64,000 nucleotides of DNA, taken from contig CM055103.1 in assembly GCA_029204225.1 (NCBI GenBank), forward strand, positions 42,305,368-42,369,367, read 5' to 3'. This DNA comes from Diphasiastrum complanatum. Its lineage: Eukaryota; Streptophyta; Lycopodiopsida; Lycopodiales; Lycopodiaceae. Positions 9,916 to 21,556 of the stretch are shown piece after piece (the first letter of the stretch is position 1; each line of letters starts with the position of its first letter). Position numbers and translations under genes: made by a program. Under the pieces are notes generated by a model. The model was not told where the DNA came from and did no database searches. It was given only the letters and a program-made list of their open reading frames with translations.

Positions 9916-10713
9916 CTAGTCTCCTAATCAAGGACTTGACACAAATGAAGGTTACTTCTATTGATTTGATTGAAGGTCTACCTTATCCCACTTCTTAGGG
10001 ACCTGAAAAGATCAGTAATAGACTTCCTATAAAGATCTAAGAATGATCTCTAACAAAATCAAATCATAGAATACTAGAAACAATGCACTTGCTTGATTGA
10101 AGTAGACAATACTAGTAGAATTGCCCCTCTTTCTATAAAGAACATTAAAGCTTCCAAATGATCTGATCAAGAGTGAATTTCAGCAACCTAATATACCTCC
10201 AAAATCACTTGTAAAAGATCTAAATGGAACTTAATGAGGATGCAACACAATCTACTATCCAATCACAAGCAAAAAATGATCAAAATTGATGAAAAATTGA
10301 TCTAATTTGGTGCATAAGTCAAGCAATGGTTGGACTGAACCTAAATCACTTTAGGAGGTGTCTACTACACCTTAGAACAGCCTTGAAGAGTCCCCAAAAC
10401 TCTGATCTTCCCTCTCCTTGAATGCTAGAAAGCCTCCTCTATGAAATCACCTCCAAAACTCGCTTAGAAATCAATGCTTGGAGCAAGCAAAACTTGCTAT
10501 CTTGGTAATGTGAATTGAATTCAACTTTGCCTCTAGTTTTAGACACCTAAACACCTGCAAATGAAGTCACACAACACCAATCTCCAATGTATTTGACTCA
10601 CTTTGAGTTCTAGAATCAATACTAGATGCTAAGATCCAATCTACACAAGATTTAGATCAAAAATTGTGATCAAATTGAATGAAAACCAAGGATTTAGCTC
10701 ATTTCAGCCTTTA
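9916..10713 (-). other. element 1 untranslated leader
   Basis: About 800 bp between the primer site and the gag start, with no coding signal on either strand. Element 2 has the same leader (56938-57717) with a small deletion near 57521. Confidence 0.75.
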
Positions 10714-10726
10714 GGCTCTGATACCA
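10714..10726 (-). other. primer binding site of element 1 (initiator Met tRNA)
   Basis: On the minus strand the site reads TGGTATCAGAGCC and abuts the 5' LTR with no spacer. It is the usual plant copia primer site complementary to the initiator methionine tRNA 3' end. Confidence 0.9.
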
Positions 10727-11408
10727 TGTAAAAATTACAGCAAATAAGGATCCTAAAACACTTGAAATGATGAGGGAAACAATAGATTATGATTTCATAA
10801 GATTAGCACAAGTTGAACCATCAAAATCCATCAAAAATCTATGCTTGAACCTCACTAAATGGCCCAAATCCTTGAAGAAGGCTTCACACGTGTGAAAGTA
10901 CGACCTCCCACAGTCTGAGTATTGTACACCAGACCTACATTCAATCCTATAATCATTAGTAATCACAAGTATTCAAATAATTATGAACATAGAGAGCAAT
11001 TGCACCATTATGAGAGAAAAAACATGAAATTGCTTGATTGATTTTGGTGAGATATCATCACCTATATATACATGATCCATCACGGTTTTGGGCAGGTATG
11101 AGTAGCCCTAAACCTATCCCTAATGCTAATTTTGGTGGATCTTTCATCCCTACCAAGTTAGGGTTGGAATCTTGGAGATCCCTCAACAATGCAAAAATTA
11201 CCAAAAATAGCTCCTATTTTTTCTCCCTTGTATCTAAGCATAATTTGGACTCATTCCAAAGGTTCTAACACTTAGGTCTACTTGAGAACATCCTTATGAA
11301 TGGAATCCTATGCTATTTGGCACGTGTGACAAGCCACATCATGACCATCTAACTATTTACAAGTCATATGACCAAAACTAGTCAAGCTAGAATTGTGAAT
11401 TTTTAACA
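10727..11408 (-). repeat. element 1 5' LTR
   Basis: 682 bp, colinear with 5251-5932, with about eight substitutions. It contains the promoter (minus-strand TATATATAG near 11070) and the palindrome at 10883-10896. Directly outside lies the AAATG duplication. Confidence 0.93.
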
Positions 11409-13400
11409 AAATGCACCTAGAATCTCACCATTTATGACTTAGGGTTTGTTAAAGAATGACAATCACAAGTAGACACTATATATGGGCAAATAGCACAAAC
11501 TAGCGGGTTTTTCATTCCACACAAACATTGGACAGGGTGCCCGTAGAATGGAGAAAGGATTAGAAACAAAGCTAAAGGCAGAAGTAGGCCAATTAGATCA
11601 CCTTCTTCCTTTCACACAAATCTAGGGAAGGGAATGACCACAAGCAGGGTCGTGGGTAGGTAGAGAAGGAGCGCAAATCAGATGGAGACTGGGCAGACAC
11701 AGCTCTACACAGGCCGCAGGCAGGGATAAGGAGAAGAGGCCGCAGACACAGGTTGGGCACAGGCTGCAAACGGGATGGGATGGGCCGTTGCTAAAGGGCA
11801 CGACCCTCAACAAGTCGCAGGCAGGGTTTCAAACAAACTCGTAGGCAGAGGACACGGACAGGTAGGGAACGGCAATCCTCAGGTAGTAGGGATTGAACGT
11901 TGATAGGTAAGAGGATGGGGCATGACTCACACAGGTAGATAGCAGAGTTTTGATCACAGACAACGAAGAGGGAGAGTGGGCCGCTGGCAGAGGTCCCCAA
12001 GCATGGATCCGTAGGTAAGAAGGTATAGGAATGGTCGTTGACAGAGGACAAGATAATAGAAAAGCAGCCACAAGCAGAAATGGAGCAGACTTTATCAATA
12101 AAGTAGGGCAGATGGTTGGAGCAGGGTTTCAAACAACCTCTTCACTTCTTGGGCATCAGACTCCAGTGCATTTCAAGTTCAAACTGCCTTCCTAGGCAAC
12201 GATGGGCTGGTAGATGAATTGGTAGAAAAATGGGCACTTGCCCTTCTCTAACAACAACACTTTGATCTCTAGCTTGTCTCAAAGCAGTGTATGGAAACAA
12301 CTCAATCACCGTCAATAGAAACAGCGTCAAACGGACAGGTGAAGAGGCAAGTTGCAGTCCACAAGCTTGGTTCTCACACAAACAATTCACAAGCAGCACA
12401 AAAACATTGTTCCAATGTCAAATAAGACACTTAAGCTATGGCTTTTCTCTAAGTAGGGAGTAATCTTGACCAATTCTTAGATTCTACAGTTTTAAATATA
12501 CAGCCTATCACATGTAGAACTGCGAGAAAGTGAATTAAACACTTTTAGAACAACAAGGGGTCAATGTTTCACACTTTCAAAGCCTGCAAGCAAATGTATT
12601 AGACGGCTTCCAAATCTTTATAGCCTGCAACCAAGTGTCAGAGGCAGCAAGGGCAATTCACACATCCACAAACAGTGGCAACACAATGCTCATGATTCAA
12701 ATTGTAGATCAATAGCAATGAAGTAAAAGCAGTTTATAGCAAAGACCAAACATAGAAGTTAGAGTGGAAGGCACCAGGTAAGTCAGTCTCTTCTCCTTTT
12801 CTCCTCCTTCCCTCTATGGAATCAAACAACATGATGAGGGTGGAGGAGATGGGATACAACAGATTGACAGGGTCTGAAGTGGGAGGCACCAAGCACACTG
12901 CTTCTACTCCTTCCCTCCTCCTCCACAAGCTCTCTGTCTCTCTCTCTCTTTCTCTCCAAGAAGATGAATGAATATGCTACGTAGAGGCTGGCCCTTTCTA
13001 ATGCTACGGAGGGCTGAGGTCCAAAGAGGTGCACCTTTTCATGAATGGGCACCAATAAAGGATTTTTTGGTAGTTGGGCCCAAACTTAAGAGCAGAGCCC
13101 CAAATTTGGTTCTAAATCACTAAAGTGGCCTTCGGTGAATAAAGTTGCCATTTAACTGGCTTTTAAGATGAACTGGCACCTCCTAGCCCCGACAAACCCG
13201 AGAACTAGGGGCATAAGCCTCTTAAATAAATATAAGTCCAGCATAGATTAATAAATAGATAGAGTTTCAATAAAAGTGCAACCGGCCATAATGGGCCATT
13301 TACGCGTCAATTTTAAGCAGTTTTACATTGGCATAATAGTGTGCGGCGATGATTTTCCATCAAAAATAACTTGAAAAAGCGGTCTTTTTTTCCGCAAACA
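11409..13400. other. right part of the solo-LTR-like insertion, no gene
   Basis: No convincing coding region. Between about 11630 and 12080 there are degenerate, loosely spaced repeats of a purine-rich motif of the type 'cgcaggcagag' or 'gttgacagagg'. A short CT-rich tract lies at about 12930-12956. The last 250 bases are AT-rich, with AATAAA-like strings. Open frames here have low-complexity, non-protein-like composition. Confidence 0.6.
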
Positions 13401-14530
13401 TACAAGTCATTCTTAATGGCTTAAAAGAAGACTATGATAATCTTGTTCAGTCCTTTGCCATAAAGGAGGAGTTGCCTAATTTGGAAACTCTTCAAGGAAT
13501 TCTCATCTCTGAAGAAGCAAGGCAAAGTTACAAACTTTTTAGGATGAACAAACTCGAGCATACTGGAAGTGACAAAGCTCTCTTTGTCAAGGACAAGCAT
13601 AAAGGGAAGAGCAAGAACCAGTTTTCTCAAGTTTTCAACAAAGACAAAGCCAAAGACAAAGACAAAGATGGTGAAGAGGATGACTCAACACATCCTTCTA
13701 CTTCCAAGACCAAGAAGAAGAAAGTCAAGTGTTTCTTTTGTGGTAAGAAGGGGCACTATGAATCTAATTGCTTCAAAAAGAAAAATCAACTCAAACAAGC
13801 AAATCTCTTTAATGAGAAAGAAGAAGACTTTATTGCAAGTGATGGAGAAGGGTCACTCATGGTATCAAGCTTTTCTTCAACACCCTTCAAGAAAGATGGA
13901 GCATGGTACATCGACAGTGGAGCCTCTTCACATATGTGTTGTTCAAAGGAGTCTTTTGACTCTATTGTACCTTATAAAGGACTTAAAAGATCTATTTATA
14001 TTGCAAATGATCATGAATGCTCTATTGAAGGAATTGGCAACATTCCATTGAAACTTGTTTCTTCTAAAGTTCTATCACTTTCCAATGTTCTTTTTGTTCC
14101 TAAGCTTACAAAGAACTTGATAAGTGTTGGAAAGTTGCTTGATTGTGGTTGTGATGTAAAATTCAATTCCAATACTTGCTTTATCAAGAAAGACTTGAAG
14201 GATCACTTTCCCTAAGAAAACTTTCTCCCGAATAAAATGATACTGAATTTCTATGATGAGATCCTAGCTAATGGATCTAGATATGGTGACATCTTCAAGT
14301 TAAATTCTTATGAGAATGTAAACTTTTGTGAAATTGCTCTTATGTCTAAGGAGGAGTTATGGCATAGAAGGTTGGGGCATCCTAACTATAAATCTATGCT
14401 TTCTATGATCAAGAATGATAAGGCTATTGGCCTTCCAAGATGACTTTCCAAGGATATCAAGCCTTGTGAGGCTTGTGCTATTGCAAAATCACATAGAAAG
14501 CCATATCAAAAGTCTTCTATTAAGACTTTT
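13401..14530 (+). pseudogene. copia gag/protease/integrase start (right half of split copy)
   Basis: Continues the gag frame broken at 4615. The frame 13472-14215 holds the gag C-terminus, an intact CCHC knuckle (CFFCGKKGHYESNC) and protease WYIDSGASSH. Next come an insert of about 60 bp relative to element 3 with a stop (near 14177-14238), then the integrase zinc region with WHRRLGHPN and, after a further stop at 14441-14443, CEACAIAKSHRKPY. Similarity to the element 3 family ends near 14520. The rest of pol is absent, so this is a truncated copy. Confidence 0.88.
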
Positions 14531-15446
14531 CTAATGCGAAAAACTCGTGAGAAATTTGCAGTCACGAAAGAATCGCAAACACAATGGATTCGGATGGAGT
14601 TCAGAACTGCTCATTGGTCACTGCCAGCCGAATCGTTCCTATAGTCCTCTAGAATATAGTCAGGCACTGCTGATGTACGTTTAGAATTAATGTAGCATTC
14701 AACAAGAATTCAATCAATGTGCGGAATTAAATGAACAACAGTAAATCAGACATACAAATAACAGCAGACTAACTTGCATTCGAGATCAGACATGAAAAAA
14801 GCTACAATAGCTACAAAATCGTCTATTGATTTTCTGATTCTTCAAGCACTGCATGCAGATCCATGTAGTGTGTTGGCTTGAGACGAGCAATGTCTCGCTT
14901 AATAGCATACTTGTGGATCTCTGTGAATCCTACTTATAGAAACTTGTCTCGCATGCAGGCGGACTTCTGTTCTGTATTTTCATTTTTTTGCTTACTAGCA
15001 TCAGACTACTTCATGTGCTATCTATCAAGTATCATCTAGAGAGTATATAGTCGCTCTGTATAACTTCTAGATTAGAGTAACTAAACATCTACAACTAATC
15101 AAGAATTAAAAGAGTGGCAGATTAGCCACGACCTAGAGTGTATCTGCTGACGTCATGCTATCAAATCAGATATCTGTACTTCTGGGTACTTGCATGATCT
15201 TGCTGATCCTTTTTGGAGCGTGAGGCTAGAAAGGGTGTCGCGACTATTTTTGAGTCATTTGATTTTCTCTTGCTGTACCGTGAAAGATTCTCTTTCGCGA
15301 ATCTTTCGTGTTCGTGTCTTCTTGTGAAGATGTTCACAAACATTTTTGCTTTATGTCTCTTGACTTTCGCGTTCGCGAACATCTTCGTCAAGCAGAGGGA
15401 TGAAAGCTAGCAAAACTTTGTAAATAGAAATGTTTTGTTTCTTTAG
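14531..15446 (-). repeat. probable 3' LTR of the minus-strand copia at 15490-17640
   Basis: Non-coding DNA lying just where the 3' LTR of the following minus-strand copia should be. A purine-rich tract on the minus strand (GAGAGGGAG, near 15449-15457) separates it from the RNase H end. The exact ends are not resolved: I do not see clean TG...CA termini or a partner LTR in the window. Confidence 0.4.
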
Positions 15447-15489
15447 CTCCCTCTCAAAGCATGATAGCTTTACGACCCCGAGACTGCTT

Positions 15490-17640
15490 CTCTATCTCTC
15501 AAAAAGTCCTTTGTCCAAGGCTTTGGTGAAGATTTCAGCAACCATGTTTTTCGTTTCGATGAAGGTGGTCTGTAACATCTTCTTCTCAATTAGATCCCTG
15601 ATCAAGTGATACTTGATCACGATGTATTTCATTCTTGAATGAAACACAGGATCTTTTGTCAGATGTATTGCAGATGTGTTATTCATCTGCAAAACTAGAG
15701 GCTCGTTCCTTGTTTCATCCAATTCGTCCACGAACTGCCTTAGCTAGATTATCTCATTGGCCATTTTTGCTGCTGCAACGTACTCTACTTCACATGATGA
15801 CTGAGTCACAATGATTTGCTTCTTGCTGACCCAGAGAACTACCGTTCCTAACACGATGGTGCATCCTCCTGAGACGCTTTTACAATCATCCTTGAGAGAT
15901 GCCCAACTAGCATCACTTTAGGAAAACATCCTAAAACCTGCATCATGACAATAACACAAGCCATAATCTCTCGTTAATTGAAGATATTGCAAAATCCATT
16001 TTGCAATCTTCCAATGTGTCGAGACTGGATTCGTGTAGAATTGGCTCATCCTGAACATTGCATAAGCGATGTTAGGGCATGTGTTGTCTGCAAGGTACAT
16101 CAGCAAACCTATCAACTTCCTGTAAGGTGTGAGCTGCATCTGTTCTCTCTCTCTTCTTCAGTCCTTGGACAATCATTATTTGTCAGCACCGTTCCTGCAA
16201 GCATTGGAGTATTCGCTCTTTTGTAGTTCAACATCCCAAAATTCTCTAGGATCTTTCGGGTATATCTGGACTGGTGAAGGTATAGCTTACCTCTCTCATA
16301 GTCCCTTTCAATTTGCAAGCCTAGGTAGCACCTGGTTTTTTCTAGATCCACAATCTTGAAATGTTTCGAGATGTCTTCCTCCACTTCAGCAATCAGTTGC
16401 AAGAGTCTCATACACATACACAACCACAATAATGATATGCCTGTCTATAACTCTGACATACACATTGGAATCAGCCAGCAGTGGCTTGAATCCTTATGAT
16501 TTTAGGGCTTGATCCTTCTTCTTGTACCATTGTCGAGTTGACTGTGTCAGACCGTAGATACTTCTACGTATTTTGCATGCATAATCAGGAAGTGAATTTG
16601 AGATGTATCATGGGGGTTGATCCATGTAGACCTCTTTGTCTAGCTCGCCATGCAAGAAGGTTGTCTTCTCATCCACAATGTGGATCCTGAGGTCATAAGC
16701 AGCTGCATATGCAAATAACAATCATAGGGACGAATGTTTGACGACAAGAGAGAAGTTCTCAGAGTAGTCAATACCATATCTCTGAGAAAATCCCTTCGCT
16801 ACCAATCTTGCCTTGTATTTCGAAACATTCCCATTTGGTCTGTTCTTGAGCTTGAAAACCCATTTGTATTTGACAGTCTTGCGCTTATGTGGTAATGGTT
16901 GCAACATCCATACTTGGTTCTTCCTCATAGACTTCATTTCGTCATTCATGGCTTGGATCCATTTGTCCTTCTCTGGACATTCAATCGCTTCCTCGAAAGT
17001 CTATGGTTCATCACTGAATCCACAGAACTCTTCTGATGTAGAAGCAGAGCTGCTTGACACGTATCTTGTTGGCACTCTTCGTGGTCTTGTTGACCTTCTA
17101 GGAGATCCTCCTGGAACAACAATGCCTTTGCCTTTGTCTACTCTGCTAGGTCCGGAACCATCTTGGTTCACATGAATTGTAGCAGTAGATTGCCTCTCGA
17201 ATCTTTTGTCTTCAGATTTGTCACTCGAATGGGAAGTGACTCAAAAACCTTCATTTTTGTGTTCATCTTTTGCTCCCTTTGTTACTAGTGGCAAATCATA
17301 GTACTGTCTCTCCAGAACCTCATAGCTGACAGGATCATCATTGGCCATTGTCTTGCTCTTATCAAATCTGACATCTCTCACTATTTTCACAGTGTTTGTG
17401 TCTGGCATGTAGACTCTGTTGTATGACGAATTGTTGTCATAACCTACCAAAAATCCCCGCTCAGCTTTCTCATCAAGCTTCTTTCGAAGCTTATCAGGAA
17501 TGTGTGCATAAGCTGCACAGCCAAAGATTCTGATGTGAGAAAAGTTGGGCCTTCTACCCCACCATAACTCGTGTGGTGTCGTGTGAGGGACACCAGACTT
17601 ACTTGTCCTATGTATGCACCTCAACCTATTCTACAAGGTC
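15490..17640 (-). pseudogene. decayed copia pol (integrase, RT, RNase H)
   Basis: Minus-strand copia domains in order from high to low coordinate. First is the integrase C-terminus (17624-17241, with TPHELWWGRRPN and IFGCAAYAH). Next comes the RT N-terminus (16949-16722, [26 protein letters not shown]), the RT C-terminus (about 16429-16112, with CYLGLQIERD) and the connection (16139-15918). RNase H end blocks lie at 15731-15492 (NTSAIHLTKDPVFHSRMKYI). Several stops and frameshifts separate them and the YVDD region is lost. Gag, protease and the integrase core are absent beyond 17640, so the element is 5' truncated. It is a different copia family from element 1. Confidence 0.88.
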
Positions 17641-18116
17641 ATGTGCTCAATTCACATACCTCAATTATGTACAATGAAAATAACATGAGTATAGCCCCCA
17701 AAGTCAACATAGAAAGATATTTTTACCATTCTTCACACCAAGAGCTCCAAGAAGGTCTTCAAGAGCAAGGGCTGAGCCATCAAGGCTCACATAAGCAATG
17801 AGGACAAAGAACAAGCTCGATCATTCCATCCAATTTTGGTTGCAATCATTGTGAGCACAAAAAATTTGAATCAAATCACACCAATATTAGATCCAATCAC
17901 CCTTATTGGACTCAACAAAGACCAATGACTCTATCTCTTTAGGTTTGGAATGGATTTGAATTTTTTTTTTATCGCAAACAATGTCTTAAATTTTCTTATC
18001 CATTAGGAGAAATATAGGCTCAAAATGGGCCCTTTAAGAAGTTTGACTTTAGAGAGAGGTTACATAGAGAGAGAATAGAAACCGGTACCAATTGGTTGCC
18101 ATTTTTCAAGTTTTTG
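17641..18116. other. spacer, nothing recognised
   Basis: AT-rich, no coding signal or repeat found on either strand. Confidence 0.5.
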
Positions 18117-18270
18117 ATAATGCCCGCATTCTAACTATTGTGGGTAAAACTAGCTATAACTTCGGGCATTAATTAGTTAAGCATGCTTGTAATAACAGCC
18201 ATACATTTGTCATACAATATGGGGCTATAAACATCCATCAATAATAATATTACGACATGGTATCTGCGCC
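18117..18270 (+). repeat. possible short LTR end plus primer-like site
   Basis: TGATAATGCCCGC...ATTACGACA (18117-18257) is followed directly by TGGTATCTGCGCC (18258-18270), which matches the initiator-Met primer site at 11 of 13 bases. This could be a short (about 141 bp) LTR of a TRIM-like element or the tail of an older LTR. No partner copy was found in the window, so the call is weak. Confidence 0.3.
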
Positions 18271-18333
18271 GAAAAGTAATGAATGGTCTATCATTAAAGC
18301 CTAATGGTTGCCAAATTCCATACCTAGAGATAC

Positions 18334-18334
<1 letters not shown>

Positions 18335-18398
<64 letters not shown>
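18335..18398 (+). repeat. (AG)n microsatellite
   Basis: About 64 bases of uninterrupted AG dinucleotide. Confidence 0.97.
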
Positions 18399-18399
<1 letters not shown>

Positions 18400-19593
18400 C
18401 CGTGAAACCTGCTACAGGGTGGTACAATGAGGCATAATTATTTCTAAATCATTATTGCTTACTCCTGACAAAAAAAAGGGTGTTTGAAAGCGGTAAATGC
18501 GGTATGGGGGCGAATGGTAGCAGAATTGTGTGGAGAAAGCTAGTATTGGGACAAAAGTGTAGTTTGGCGGCGTGACTACTCATCATTGGTGACAATTTTG
18601 AGAGGGCAAGCAATCACAGTGAGAGGTAGGCATGGTATGCTGGTTACAAGTGAAAAATTCTTGCGATTAGGTTCAACTCTTGGGGTTCAAACCGACCAAC
18701 ATGAAGTGGCATTTTGGGGGAACGCTCTCATAGGCATGATTGGTAGTGGCATTGTCAACTCAGGTGATAGCTGCATTGACACATGCATTTGTAGCTTGGA
18801 AATTTCTCGTTCGGAGGGAAATATGGGCTAGCTTGGAGGTACACACATTTTGGCGGTCACAGATGATGGAAGTGTGAGGTGGTGCTAGTTGGAAGCCTGG
18901 GCAAGATAGCGGACTTGCATTAGACGAGCTATGTGTGAGACACATGGAGGATGAAGAACGGGTCAATAATCACACTTTGGAGACTCTTGAAGAGTGGTGA
19001 GTGTGATGATTTTGCAGTTTTGCAGTTGGTAAGTCATTTTGATCAAGTCTGCCATATCAGTATTACATCAGGGATGCTGATTCCAGTGATGACAAGGTGC
19101 AGATCATTTGGTTTAGGCCATGGAAGATCTCACAGGTTAACTTGGAGGGATATTGGCATGCACAGTTATGTGAGGGACTTGATGGTGGCTTTGAAGTCCA
19201 CATCTCAGTGTATTCTCAGGAAGTGGTTTGGAACCATTCACAGGAGCCACTTAGAGCTAGCTTGGGGGAATACAAGTGGGCACTACAGGGTAGATGCTCA
19301 GTGATGGGACAAGGGAGAAGGAAGAACACTAATGGAGAAGAGAGCAGAAATATTGCGAAATAGCTCTCCTGTTACAATCAACTACTAGATGCAAAAACAG
19401 TTTAATAAAAAACTTATGCTAAATGTAATCACAACTTTAAGTGTCCTAATTGTCCAACAGGATCTTAAAAATTAATTCATACTATGAAACAAGAGTACAG
19501 TCCACCAAAGAGATTAGAGATGGTTTGTATGTGGTACTACTGAACTCAGATTCAACATGAAGTATAGTTCTAAAATAAATGGAAGAGCAATAT
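18399..19593. other. unassigned DNA between microsatellite and element 5
   Basis: Somewhat richer in G than its surroundings, with short open frames (for example 18586-18831, +) that show no recognised motif, no start context and no match elsewhere in the window. It might be the interior of an element whose LTR ends at 18257, or a gene fragment. I see no evidence that decides. Confidence 0.4.
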
Positions 19594-19983
19594 TGTGAAC
19601 TTGAAGTGAAGGTCTCCTAGTTTCTAAAGTCCTGACTTAAACGTTGTGTCTTAAAAAGAACAAATCAACCAAACACTGTTGAATAAAACCGAAAAGAACT
19701 CAAGGCTTAATGAAGTAATTCAACATTCAATCACAAAAGCATTCATTCATAAACCTTGCTGAGGGGTCAAGATGTGGAGTCCCCCACCCCCCGAAGGATT
19801 TTTCTTTTAAATTATGCAAGATCAAATGGCCCAAGGCCAAATATATATTCAGTGGTTTGGGAAGATGGATTCTTGAATCTTTACATCAATCAGATGTTAA
19901 CAAATTTTTGGATCTTAAAGAATCTCATACAAAGAAAATGTGGTTTCTTATGACATGAAAAAGCTTACTGATCAAGAATGGAG

Positions 19984-20300
19984 CATGCATAGACATTCGA
20001 CATTAGATGGCATGACATGCATGAATCAAATCTGACATGCAAGCTTCAAATCCAACATGCAAAGTCATTAGGCTAGGTATGGTATGACATGCAAGCTCTA
20101 GTTCCGACACGAAAGCTTCAAATCATACATGCAAGTTGCCAAATCAGACATGCAAGCTTCCAATCAAACATGCAAGTTTCAAATCAAACATGCATGACCA
20201 CTAAGCTATGGATGGTGTGACATGCAAGGCCATCAAGTTATGGATGGTGTGACATGCATGGCCTTCAGGGTTATGGATGGTGTGACATGCATGGCCTTCA
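19984..20300 (+). repeat. array of CATGCA (RY-like) motifs in LTR
   Basis: About a dozen CATGCA hexamers spaced roughly 15-30 bases apart, often as 'acatgcaagctt' or 'acatgcatggcc', mixed with a repeat of the type 'tatggatggtgtga'. The same array is in the other LTR at about 23130-23430. CATGCA is the RY core bound by plant B3-domain factors; function here is inferred. Confidence 0.75.
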
Positions 20301-20324
20301 GGCTATGGATGGTGTGAAAGTTTT

Positions 20325-20344
20325 AGAGAGAGAGAGAGAGAGAG
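20325..20344 (+). repeat. (AG)n microsatellite in element 5 LTR
   Basis: 20 bases of AG repeat; the partner LTR has a slightly longer tract at 23460-23482. Confidence 0.95.
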
Positions 20345-21556
20345 GTAAGAGAAAGTGCGTGTGTGTGTAAATGGTTCCAAGAATGGTTCCAATCCAAGCT
20401 TGATAGATCTTCCTCATGCCATAGCTCCAAGCTTTCTTCCAAGTACCTACACACATAGAAGCAAGAACAAGAGGCAAAACAAAAATGAATAGGAGATGAA
20501 TAATGAGGGAGAGGGGCGAATTACTCCTTTTATAGGGAATGTGTAGCCTTGAGGGAGTGGCTGAGGTGTCCAAAATAAGTGTGAGAGGTGTAAGGGAGAC
20601 TCTAGGAGAAGTAAAGTGAGAGGGTGAGGTGTATAGGTATGAGAGGGTGTTTATCAACTAGTTAAAGCAAAAGGGGAGGAGTAGGAGGGCGCATTTTCCT
20701 AGGTATCTTATGGCTTACAAGCCATGTGACAAAGTAGGTAATTTACATATTGATAAGGATGGAAGGTAGGTAGCTTAACATTTAATGTTAGCCACTTTCA
20801 AGTTGAATTTTTCTTAGTTTACAACATTGGGATTCACCCCATGTGTTTTTCATGACAAGAAAAAGGCTTTGTATATGTCCATCTTATCTTGCATAATTTT
20901 CATCAATTCCTAGGCCCTTTTTTCTAGGGGTTGCCCATCCCCATCATAGTGGAGTGTGACACAAAGGGTGATCAGTCCCTTGGTTTCTTCTCCAAATCTT
21001 TATAGACTCAATTTGAGCCTTCTTTATAGACTTTGGAAAAAGCCTTCTTCAGGTACCATCTTCAAGCTTTAAGAAGCTTCTTTGGTTCATTCTTCATGTA
21101 CTCTTTTTAGTACCTGCACATACCCTTAAGAAAAGGTTAGGAGTCATACCATAAAATGGTTCATCATTAGATTTTCTTTCTAGAACCTGCACATCAAACT
21201 GTTAGCATTGATCTACAGTTTCATTTCTTGTCTTCAGGTAATGATACCTGCACACATATTTCGTCAGTCAGAGTAATAAGCTCTAATATCCCAAAATATG
21301 TTTCATACAAAAAGAATGGAAGACTGGATAGCCTTTATTTCTTGGTCAATTTAGTCTATACAATTTTACACCCCTCCGACGCATTAAGCGTTGTCCTCAA
21401 CAGACATTTCTCAAATAAACATTTAAAATTTTTGGATATTCTTGGAAGAATTTTTCTTCCATCCATCTTGCATCCGTAGTAGGATAGTTTTTTTACTTGA
21501 GGAGGTATAATATAGAAGTTATTCCCTTTCTTCCAGTTCTTGTCTTGTGCAACCAC

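Larger units (their letters stand above)
5251..11408 (-). mobile_element. element 1: complete Ty1/copia LTR retrotransposon
   Basis: A 6158-bp element on the minus strand with 682-bp LTRs (5251-5932 and 10727-11408), a TG...CA structure, perfect AAATG target duplications, a primer site touching the 5' LTR, a polypurine tract touching the 3' LTR, and an uninterrupted polyprotein. About eight substitutions and no length change separate the LTRs (about 1.2% by eye), so it is a fairly recent insertion. It sits inside the 4616-13400 insertion and is the youngest layer of this nest. Element 2 is a decayed sister copy. Confidence 0.95.
4616..13400. mobile_element. TG...CA insertion with TACAA target duplication (solo-LTR-like)
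   Basis: The insertion begins TGAAGG and ends CAAACA and is flanked by perfect TACAA direct repeats. Without the nested element 1 (5251-11408) it is 2627 bp. I see no gag or pol motif and no pair of terminal repeats in it, so the simplest reading is a very large solo LTR. AATAAA-like strings near 13229-13275 would fit an LTR. Alternatives are a non-coding non-autonomous element or another TSD-making insertion. Orientation is unknown. 4616-5250 holds nothing else recognisable. Confidence 0.55.
19594..21370 (-). repeat. element 5 3' LTR
   Basis: 1777 bp, TGTGAACTTG to AATTTTACA on the plus strand. It has a minus-strand TATA (CTATAAAAG, 20527-20535), a GA microsatellite (20325-20344) and an array of CATGCA motifs (about 19984-20300) that would lie in transcribed R/U5 sequence. 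Confidence 0.88.

Noticed and set aside
11622-12399. Minus-strand open frames rich in Pro, Ser and Cys
   Set aside because: They overlap degenerate repeats, overlap each other in different frames and have no family pattern; regarded as chance.
4616-13400. Helitron
   Set aside because: Helitrons leave no target duplication and end in CTRR; here there is a perfect 5-bp duplication and TG...CA ends.
13569-14051. 160-residue Lys-rich frame
   Set aside because: It is the shifted reading of the copia gag/protease coding region.
18586-19363. Possible host gene in the G-richer stretch
   Set aside because: Overlapping short frames with no motif, splice pattern or start context; not enough to call a gene.
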